Positions 5,455-10,685 of a DNA stretch of 10,685 nucleotides are shown in pieces (positions within the stretch are counted from its first letter, which is position 1; the number at the start of each line of letters is the position of its first letter). This DNA is from an uncultured bacterium (GTDB taxonomy: Bacteria; Hydrogenedentota; Hydrogenedentia; Hydrogenedentales; CAITNO01), in the NCBI GenBank assembly GCA_937923585.1, contig CALDSM010000218.1, positions 1 to 10,685 on the forward strand, read 5' to 3'. Below the pieces are notes generated by a model, which saw only the letters and a program-made list of their open reading frames with translations, was not told the origin of the DNA and ran no database searches. A program made the position numbers and the translations under genes.

Positions 5455-8400
5455 GTGTACAAAAGTCTTTCGCCGAGAACCGCAGGACTGTGGCTGGTTC
5501 TGTTGACCCTGTCTTCGATGGCATTCGCCGTTGATCGGGTGCCCCCCTTGCCGGACCCCTGTGTCAGCCATCCGCAGGACGCGGGTGTTACCGCGGGGGA
5601 GATGCGGAAACTGGTGGAGGAGGACTGGCTGCGCAGCCTGCAACGCCCCGTCACGACGCAGTCGGACGCGGCTGGGGCGTGCGACGGCGTGAAGAACGGC
5701 GCGTATGGATTCCACACGGGCCAGAATGCCAACCCGTGGTGGCAGGTGGATTTGGGCGAGGCAAAGGTCGTCGGGCGGATGGTGGTGTACAACCGGCTGG
5801 ACTATGCGCCCGGCCTCCACAACGCGGACACACTGCAAATATTCGCATCCGACGACGGGAAGTCTTGGAACCTGTGCCATGACAACAAGGGGCAGCATTT
5901 CGGCGGTATCAGCGGTGCTGCGCCCCTTGAAGTGTCCTTTGGCGGCCAGGGATTGAAGACCCGGTTCATTCGGCTTGCGATCCCGAGCCCCGCGCCCATC
6001 TTCCTCCATCTCGACGAGGTGGAGGTCTATGCCCTTGGGGAAGACACGAAAAATATCGCGCTGGGCCACCCCGCAGACCAGTGCAGTTTGAGTCCCTGGT
6101 CCACCGCCAAGACATCCATCACGGCGGAGTACCCGGTAGCCGCATGCATTGACCGGGCGCGCAAAGAGGCATTACGCCTGGGGGTGCAGGGGATGGATGT
6201 TTCCTCTTCATCGGGCGCATTGGACCAGGCCGCCGCCCGCTTCGCCGCCTTGCCCGCAAATGTCCCGGCGGAGACCTTGCGCGGGCTGTATCTCGACGTG
6301 CGCTGGCTTCTTCGCGGGATGGTGCTGCGCAACCCGCTGCTGGACTTCGACCGGCTGCTGTTCGTCAAGCGTTTCACGCAGGAAACCTATCCCGATGTCT
6401 GCTTGAACCACATGCCCTGGGTTTCAAAGCCCGGCGGGGACCTTTGTGTCCTCTCGGCCGGACCCGGAGGCAACGGGCTTTTCAGTGCGCTGGCCGGTCT
6501 CCGGGAAACGGCTGCCGATGCGCCCGCCGTTGCGGTTCGCACACTGCTCAACAACGCCCTGGGACCGGGGCATGTGCATGGGCTGGACCTGTGGTATGAC
6601 GGCAGCCGCATCGTGTTTGGCTATGCCCGCGCGAAGAGCGAGAACCCGCCCGAAGGTTGGCTGGACCGCGCGCAAAGCTACCGCCTCCGCCGGGAAGTGG
6701 AGCCCATTCACATATTCGAACTGCGGCTTGAAGACGGAAATGTCCGGCAGTTGACCTCCGGTGAATGGAGTGACCTGGATCCAACCTATGCGTCCAACGG
6801 AGACATCGTGTTTGTGTCCGAGCGCTGCGGCACCTCGCTGCAATGCAACGAGTACGACAAGGACGAGACCAGCTGCAACCTCTACGTGATGAAGCCGGAC
6901 GGCAGCGGCATCCGCAGGCTCAGCGCCAACAAGGACGGCGACTACCTGCCGCACTGCCTGGACAACGGCCTGATCGCCTACACGCGCTGGGAATATCACG
7001 AGCGGAGTTGGGCATTCATCCAGTCTCCGTGGGTCGTCCGGCCGGACGGGACGGGCGCCGACGCGATCTTCAAGCAGCACTTTGTCAATCCCTGGGCGCT
7101 GGAGGAGACCCGGTCCATACCGGGCAGCGGCAAGTTGGTTGCCATAGCGGCGGGCCATCACACGCTGCCTGTCGGGCCGCTGGTGGTGCTGGACCACCGC
7201 ATAGGCGTCAACGAACCCCGCGGCATCGGCATCGTGACGCCGAACATCAATCCGCCGGAGGGGGGGATGGACGGCGTGCCCGTGCCCGAGGGCGGAGTTT
7301 CCGACAACAGCGGCTTCTACGGTACCCCTTGGGCGTTGTCGGAAGAATGTTTCCTCGTCTCCTACACGCACGGAGACAAGACCACCGAACCCGCCGGTTA
7401 CGGGCTGTACTATGTGGATGTTTACGGGAACAAGGAGCTCATCTGCCGCGACCCGTCCATCTCCTGTTTCTCGCCCATCCCCCTGCGCCCCCGGGCGTTC
7501 CCGGCCACACTCTCAGACAGCACCAATCTGGAAATGAAGGATGCCCTGTGCATCGTGAACGACATTGCCTACGGCAATCCGGATCTCCCCGCGGGCAGGA
7601 TACGCTATCTCCGCATCGCCGAGCCGATTGGCTGGCCCTATGACAACGAAAACGGTGGACAGCGCTACGGCGAGGATCACCGCTATGGCGGGCCGGGCGC
7701 GGAACGGAAGAACCTGACCAACTGGACGCCCATCCGCATTCTCGGCGATGCGCCGGTACTGCCGGACGGGAGTGTGCGATTCCGCGTTCCCGCCGACACG
7801 GCGGTGTATTTCCAGCTGCTCGACGAAAACCGAATGGAATTGCGGCGGATGCGGTCCTTCATCAGTCTCCAGCCCGGAGAGGTGCGCGGATGCGCCGGCT
7901 GCCATGAGTCCCGGGCGGGCGCACCCGTGCAACCCGGGCAAAGGACCACGGAGGCGCTCAAGAACGGTGCGAATACGCTCCTGCCGGCACCCTGGGGGGA
8001 TCGGCCGATCAGCTTCCTGCGGGACGTGCAGCCGGTGCTCGACAAACACTGCGTGGATTGCCATGGGGGACTCAAGCCTGCGGGTGGATTGGACTTTTCC
8101 GGCGGGCTCATTTCCTTTGATGATGAGGTGGCCGGTTACGGTCACAACCGCGCGTTTGAGACCATTCTGGCCAACAATCTGATCTCCATGTCCGCGGCCC
8201 GCGCACAGGACGCGAGCATCACGCCGCCGGGGGCCTATGGTTCGCTGAAGAGCAGACTGATGGCCGCTTTGGACGACGGGAAGCACGCGGGCAGGGTGAA
8301 ACTCAGCGCGGAGGAGCGGCTGCGGCTGACCATGTGGATAGACGCCAACGCACCCTACCATGACCGGTTTGTGAACAAACGCCCGGAAAAGGCGGCATAT

Positions 8401-8763
8401 GACCTGGCCGCAGACAAGGATTTGCGGAAGCAACTGCTCGAGATACACGCGCGCCGCTGTGCGGCCTGCCACAACCCGGACGAGGTCACGCGGCTGGACT
8501 GGATAGACCTGAATCATCCCAAGAAGAGCCTCTTTCTGGCCGCGCCGCGTGGACGATCCGTGCCGGAACGGCAAGCCTGCAGCCGCACCGTCTACGCCAA
8601 TGCGCAGGACCCGGACTACAGGCGGGCGCTCAAACTCGTGAATGCCGCCGTGTCAAAGGCGTGGGAGAATCCGCGGCGCGACTTGGAGTCGTTTCGGCGC
8701 GCCGCAAAGTCCGGGTCGGCCGCGAAGCCGAATGGTTCGGAAGATCCCGTGAGAAGCCACTGA
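5455..8763 (+). CDS. Secreted HzsA-related protein: discoidin domain, propeller and three c-type haem sites
   Basis: Large exported protein (1102 residues) likely acting in the periplasm or at the cell surface. The GTG start has AGGA/GGAAA purines at 5440-5450 and gives a signal peptide with a predicted cut after Ala25 (SMAFA|VD). Residues about 45-193 form an F5/8-type C (discoidin) domain (NPWWQVDLGEAKVVGRMVVY ... LHLDEVEVY). The middle (about 300-720) has TolB-like propeller repeats (GSRIVFGYAR; GDIVFVSERC; CNLYVMKPDGSG) and Cys458, Cys464 and Cys474, in the style of the hydrazine synthase alpha middle domain. The C-terminal third has CAGCH (813-817), CVDCH (866-870) and CAACH (1002-1006) in planctomycete-type cytochrome c contexts. 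Relatives annotated as HzsA-related occur widely in organisms that do not perform anammox, and no beta/gamma subunits are seen here, so hydrazine synthesis should not be assumed. Substrate unknown; redox role inferred from the haem motifs. It stands alone, with a new promoter after it. Confidence 0.85.
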   Translation: MYKSLSPRTAGLWLVLLTLSSMAFAVDRVPPLPDPCVSHPQDAGVTAGEMRKLVEEDWLRSLQRPVTTQSDAAGACDGVKNGAYGFHTGQNANPWWQVDLGEAKVVGRMVVYNRLDYAPGLHNADTLQIFASDDGKSWNLCHDNKGQHFGGISGAAPLEVSFGGQGLKTRFIRLAIPSPAPIFLHLDEVEVYALGEDTKNIALGHPADQCSLSPWSTAKTSITAEYPVAACIDRARKEALRLGVQGMDVSSSSGALDQAAARFAALPANVPAETLRGLYLDVRWLLRGMVLRNPLLDFDRLLFVKRFTQETYPDVCLNHMPWVSKPGGDLCVLSAGPGGNGLFSALAGLRETAADAPAVAVRTLLNNALGPGHVHGLDLWYDGSRIVFGYARAKSENPPEGWLDRAQSYRLRREVEPIHIFELRLEDGNVRQLTSGEWSDLDPTYASNGDIVFVSERCGTSLQCNEYDKDETSCNLYVMKPDGSGIRRLSANKDGDYLPHCLDNGLIAYTRWEYHERSWAFIQSPWVVRPDGTGADAIFKQHFVNPWALEETRSIPGSGKLVAIAAGHHTLPVGPLVVLDHRIGVNEPRGIGIVTPNINPPEGGMDGVPVPEGGVSDNSGFYGTPWALSEECFLVSYTHGDKTTEPAGYGLYYVDVYGNKELICRDPSISCFSPIPLRPRAFPATLSDSTNLEMKDALCIVNDIAYGNPDLPAGRIRYLRIAEPIGWPYDNENGGQRYGEDHRYGGPGAERKNLTNWTPIRILGDAPVLPDGSVRFRVPADTAVYFQLLDENRMELRRMRSFISLQPGEVRGCAGCHESRAGAPVQPGQRTTEALKNGANTLLPAPWGDRPISFLRDVQPVLDKHCVDCHGGLKPAGGLDFSGGLISFDDEVAGYGHNRAFETILANNLISMSAARAQDASITPPGAYGSLKSRLMAALDDGKHAGRVKLSAEERLRLTMWIDANAPYHDRFVNKRPEKAAYDLAADKDLRKQLLEIHARRCAACHNPDEVTRLDWIDLNHPKKSLFLAAPRGRSVPERQACSRTVYANAQDPDYRRALKLVNAAVSKAWENPRRDLESFRRAAKSGSAAKPNGSEDPVRSH

Positions 8764-8800
8764 TTCATCCGTGTCATGGTCGCGCCAATCCCCAACTCTT

Positions 8801-8829
8801 TTGATATGCCGGGGGGGCTCTGCTAGACT
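8801..8829 (+). promoter_or_regulatory. Sigma-70-type promoter for the aldolase gene
   Basis: TTGATA (8801-8806, five of six to the -35 consensus) and TAGACT (8824-8829, four of six to -10) are separated by exactly 17 bases, with TGC just before the -10 as in an extended -10. Transcription would start near 8836, giving a leader of about 50 bases. It lies in the only gap between the HzsA-related gene and the aldolase. Confidence 0.6.
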
Positions 8830-8838
8830 CCGGCGAAG

Positions 8839-8865
8839 GGCGGCGGGTTCCTTTTCTGCGCCGCC
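8839..8865 (+). promoter_or_regulatory. GC stem-loop at the 5' end of the aldolase leader
   Basis: GGCGGCG (8839-8845) and CGCCGCC (8859-8865) form a perfect 7-base stem with a 13-base loop containing CTTTT. If the promoter at 8801-8829 is real, the stem begins a few bases from the mRNA 5' end, where such hairpins often protect against decay. It ends eight bases before the ribosome-binding site at 8873-8876 and does not pair with it. It has no T-run after it, so it is not a terminator of the upstream gene. Confidence 0.4.
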
Positions 8866-8885
8866 GCGTCATGGAGAACAGCATC

Positions 8886-9911
8886 ATGCCGGTAGCCGAT
8901 CATGCCATGTATGTCCGGATGCTCGACCGGGCCCTGTCCGGAGGCTTTGCCTATCCGGCGATCAACGTGCTGGAACTGACCAGTCTGAATGCGGCCATCG
9001 AGGGGTTCGTGGCGGCGCAGAGTGACGGCATTATCCAGATATCTGTGGCGGCGGGGATGCATACGTCCGGTCCGGCGAAGGATCCGGTGCTGGGTGCAAT
9101 CACGCTGGCGGAGCACGCACGGCGGGTCGCGGAGAAGGTGGGAGTCTATGTTGCCATTCATTCGGACCATTGTCCAACCGCCAAGGTGGACTCCTTCCTG
9201 AAACCGCTCATCGCCGAGACCGCGCGCCGTCGCGCTGTCGGCCTGCCCAATCTCTTCCATAGTCACATGTACGATGGCAGCGACCTGCCCATGCGGGAGA
9301 ACCTTCGTATCGCGGAGGAGTTGCTGGCGCTGTGCCGCGACAACGAGATAATCCTGGAGGTGGAGGCGGGTGTGGTGGGCGGCGAGGAAGACGGGATAAC
9401 AGGCGCGCCCAACGCCAAACTCTACACCACACCGGAGGACATGATGCTGGTGTACGAGACGCTGAGCAGGGTGGAAGGTGGTCGATTCATGCTCGCGGCC
9501 ACCTTTGGCAATGTACACGGCGTCTATAAGCCGGGGCACGTGAAACTCATGCCCAAGATACTTCAAGAAGGCCAGAAGGCGGTGACGGCGCGGCATGGAA
9601 ATGCGGCGCGCATGTGGCTGGTGTTTCACGGTGGATCAGGCACGGAGACGGTCGAGATTCATGAAACGCTGGACTACGGCGTGGTCAAGATGAACATTCA
9701 CACGGACACGCAGTATTCACTGACGCGCGCGGTGGCGGATCACATGTTCACCCGCTATGCCGGGGTGTTGATGGTTGATGGCGAAGTGGGCGTGAAACAG
9801 GATTACCTTGCAAGCACCTGGCTGGACAAGGGGCGTGCCGGGATGGCCGCACGGGTGGTTCAAGCGTGTGAAGAGCTTAAATCCGCGGGAAAGAGTGTGG
9901 GGAGGGTTTAG
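8886..9911 (+). CDS. Class II (zinc-dependent) fructose-bisphosphate aldolase family protein
   Basis: Metal-dependent aldolase of about 341 residues. It carries HSDHC (92-96; His95 zinc ligand and Asp94 catalytic acid, matching E. coli His110/Asp109), LFHSHMYDGS, EVEAGVVGGEEDG, FGNVHGVYKPG (His211, zinc), FHGGSGT (His248, zinc) and YGVVKMNIHTDTQ, all typical of class IIa enzymes. The usual substrate is fructose 1,6-bisphosphate, but nearby iolB raises the option of the inositol-pathway aldolase step (IolJ-like, splitting 2-deoxy-5-keto-gluconate 6-phosphate). Start: ATG 8886 is chosen because GGAG (8873-8876) lies nine bases before it and MPVADHAMYVRMLDRA matches the family N-terminus; ATG 8871 would put that site inside the gene. 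The last codons (GGG AGG GTT TAG) run into the heptamer repeat starting at 9903, so the stop codon is repeat-derived. Confidence 0.93.
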   Translation: MPVADHAMYVRMLDRALSGGFAYPAINVLELTSLNAAIEGFVAAQSDGIIQISVAAGMHTSGPAKDPVLGAITLAEHARRVAEKVGVYVAIHSDHCPTAKVDSFLKPLIAETARRRAVGLPNLFHSHMYDGSDLPMRENLRIAEELLALCRDNEIILEVEAGVVGGEEDGITGAPNAKLYTTPEDMMLVYETLSRVEGGRFMLAATFGNVHGVYKPGHVKLMPKILQEGQKAVTARHGNAARMWLVFHGGSGTETVEIHETLDYGVVKMNIHTDTQYSLTRAVADHMFTRYAGVLMVDGEVGVKQDYLASTWLDKGRAGMAARVVQACEELKSAGKSVGRV

Positions 9912-9933
9912 GGTGTTGGGTGTAGGGTTTAGG
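9903..9933 (+). repeat. Left inverted heptamer array (TTTAGGG type)
   Basis: This stretch consists of degenerate seven-base units, AGGGTTT AGGGTGT TGGGTGT AGGGTTT AGG. It matches the reverse complement of the array at 10346-10376 at about 27 of 31 positions. It overlaps the aldolase stop codon (TAG 9909-9911), and its AGG end joins AAGG to form the ribosome-binding site (9931-9937) of the four-helix-bundle gene. Confidence 0.85.
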
Positions 9934-9943
9934 AAGGCAAGAA

Positions 9944-10306
9944 ATGAGGAATTACAGGGAACTGGAGGTCTGGAAGAAGGCGATGGATATGGTCGTGGCG
10001 GTGTATGAAATGACATCTGAATTCCCAGCCCATGAACGATACGGATTGACAAGTCAAATGCAGCGGGCGGCGGTCTCCATTCCGGCAAATATCGCTGAAG
10101 GTTATGGCCGTGTCCATCGCGGCGATTACCTGCATCATCTCAGCATAGCGCGAGGCCCTCTTGCCGAACTGGAGACACACATTACCCTTGCCGTGCGCTT
10201 GAACTTCGCCACGCGAGAGAAGGCGGCAATCATATGGAGCATGACCCAGGAAGTGGGCAAGATGCTGTCAAGCATGATTCGCACACTCCAGGGGAAGCCA
10301 AAGTAA
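9944..10306 (+). CDS. Four-helix-bundle protein (23S rRNA intervening-sequence / S23 family)
   Basis: The 120-residue protein has the clear family signature: YRELEVWKKAMDMVVAVYEM at the start, FPAHERYGLTSQMQRAAVSI and PANIAEGYGR in the middle (helix 2), then YLHHLSIARGPLAELETHI, and a last helix. Founding members were found inside intervening sequences of 23S rRNA genes, and the Avd accessory protein of diversity-generating retroelements has the same fold; a molecular function for stand-alone members is not established. The start has AGGAAGG at 9931-9937, six bases upstream. The protein is full length with no frameshift, so it is under selection or arrived recently. Its codon use is less GC-biased than argJ-exbD. 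No reverse transcriptase or template/variable repeat is present in the window. Confidence 0.93.
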   Translation: MRNYRELEVWKKAMDMVVAVYEMTSEFPAHERYGLTSQMQRAAVSIPANIAEGYGRVHRGDYLHHLSIARGPLAELETHITLAVRLNFATREKAAIIWSMTQEVGKMLSSMIRTLQGKPK

Positions 10307-10323
10307 GCTTTGATACGGAACAC

Positions 10324-10344
10324 AGACGGCCCATGTCCGTCTTT
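10324..10344 (+). terminator. Possible weak terminator after the four-helix-bundle gene
   Basis: AGACGG (10324-10329) pairs with CCGTCT (10337-10342) across a 7-base loop and is followed by TT then CCC. The stem is short and the T-run minimal, so termination would be weak at best. It sits between the gene stop (10304-10306) and the right heptamer array. Confidence 0.3.
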
Positions 10345-10345
10345 C

Positions 10346-10376
10346 CCTACACCCTAAACCCTAAACCCTAAACCCT
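10346..10376 (-). repeat. Right inverted heptamer array (CCCTAAA type)
   Basis: Three exact CCCTAAA units at 10352-10372 plus CCCT, preceded by a variant CCTACA (10346-10351). On the opposite strand this reads TTTAGGG, mirroring the left array. It ends 13 bases before the iolB start codon. Confidence 0.88.
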
Positions 10377-10389
10377 GGTGCCGCGTGCT

Positions 10390-10685
10390 ATGAAACAATA
10401 CAACGCACAGAACCTGATTGTAAACCCTGCTCAACACCCAGAAGATCCCGGATTGACACTCTCGATCACCCCGGAGAGTGCGGGCTGGGAGTTGATATCG
10501 TTTCAGATACGCAAGCTGAAGACGGGCGGCTTGTGGCATTTCGAAACGGGCGAGAACGAACTGGCATTGGTGAACCTGAGCGGACAATACACTGTCAAGT
10601 CCGACAAAGGAACGTGGACCGGAATCGGCGGACGCCGTGCACCATTCGAGGGCGCCGCACACGCGCTGTCCTTGCCGAGGCGCAC
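10390..10685 (+). CDS. iolB: 5-deoxy-glucuronate isomerase IolB, 3'-truncated by the window edge
   Basis: IolB converts 5-deoxy-D-glucuronate to 2-deoxy-5-keto-D-gluconate in myo-inositol breakdown. The frame from ATG 10390 stays open to the window end (98 full codons): MKQYNAQNLIVNPAQHPEDP, then SAGWELISFQIRKLKTGG, ENELALVNLSGQYTVKS, and GIGGRRAPFEGAAHALSLPR. The last segment is characteristic of IolB (I-G-x-R-x-x-F-E-G/R then a cupin strand); the rest of this two-cupin protein lies outside. No strong ribosome-binding site precedes the start; GGTG at 10377-10380 is the best, and a GTG at 10378 is a weaker in-frame alternative start. The heptamer array ends 13 bases upstream, so the native upstream region has probably been displaced by the four-helix-bundle unit. 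Confidence 0.82.
   Translation, partial: MKQYNAQNLIVNPAQHPEDPGLTLSITPESAGWELISFQIRKLKTGGLWHFETGENELALVNLSGQYTVKSDKGTWTGIGGRRAPFEGAAHALSLPRR

Larger units (their letters stand above)
9899..10380 (+). mobile_element. Putative mobile unit: four-helix-bundle gene between inverted heptamer arrays
   Basis: Inverted arrays of TTTAGGG/CCCTAAA heptamers bound a single gene of the S23/IVP four-helix-bundle family. The unit lies between an aldolase and iolB that may once have been adjacent, it overlaps the aldolase stop codon, and the gene inside is visibly lower in GC than argJ-exbD. There is no transposase inside and no clear target duplication at the edges, so movement in trans or by recombination between arrays would be needed. 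Mobility is an inference. Confidence 0.45.

Noticed and set aside
5110..6069. A 319-residue minus-strand frame spanning the gap and the start of the HzsA-related gene
   Set aside because: More than half of it is antisense to a clear signal peptide and discoidin domain, and the rest shows no motif.
5455..8763. Anammox hydrazine synthase, implying an anammox bacterium
   Set aside because: The discoidin fusion, the third haem site, the missing tyrosine after the first CxxCH and the absence of partner subunits point to the broader HzsA-related family.
10346..10376. Plant-type telomere sequence (CCCTAAA) suggesting eukaryotic contamination or a chromosome end
   Set aside because: Only three to four units, with an inverted partner at 9903 and bacterial genes directly on both sides.
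9903..10376. CRISPR array
   Set aside because: The repeats are 7-base units in contiguous arrays without unique spacers of constant length.
9899..10380. A diversity-generating retroelement, because the four-helix-bundle family is related to Avd
   Set aside because: No reverse transcriptase, template repeat or variable repeat is seen in the window.

Overview
The window is high-GC bacterial chromosomal DNA. Its gene content suggests a member of the Hydrogenedentota / Planctomycetota sphere or a nearby PVC-like lineage: cyclic arginine biosynthesis, an ExbB-ExbD-TonB operon, a secreted discoidin plus HzsA-related multihaem protein, a four-helix-bundle (S23/IVP) gene and inositol catabolism. This lineage call is an inference from gene types, not a measured placement.

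Layout. 1-1127: 3' part of argJ. 1128-1489: non-coding, holding an inverted pair of purine-rich short-period repeats. 1508-4865: a tight plus-strand cluster of argB, exbB, exbD, a TonB-like gene and a small membrane zinc-ribbon gene, with junctions of a few bases. Two unrelated palindromic repeats are built into it: one codes for the N-terminus of the TonB-like protein, the other separates the TonB-like gene from the zinc-ribbon gene. 4866-5454: about 590 bases without a convincing gene. 5455-8763: a large exported protein with a discoidin domain, an HZS-alpha-like propeller and three CxxCH haem sites. 8801-8829: a good sigma-70-type promoter. 8886-9911: class II aldolase. 9903-10376: a unit bounded by inverted TTTAGGG-type heptamer arrays and carrying a four-helix-bundle gene. 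10390-end: 5' part of iolB.

How the genes work together. ArgJ and ArgB are the acetyl-recycling and kinase steps of arginine synthesis. ExbB, ExbD and the TonB-like protein should form an inner-membrane complex spanning the periplasm, but the two acidic membrane residues on which known Exb/Tol motors depend both appear as asparagine. The aldolase and IolB may belong to one myo-inositol pathway that the four-helix-bundle unit has interrupted.

The points most worth following are the double acid-to-asparagine change in ExbB/ExbD, the heptamer-flanked four-helix-bundle unit that supplies the aldolase stop codon, and the repeat insertion that appears to have duplicated the start of the zinc-ribbon gene while keeping ATGA stop/start coupling.
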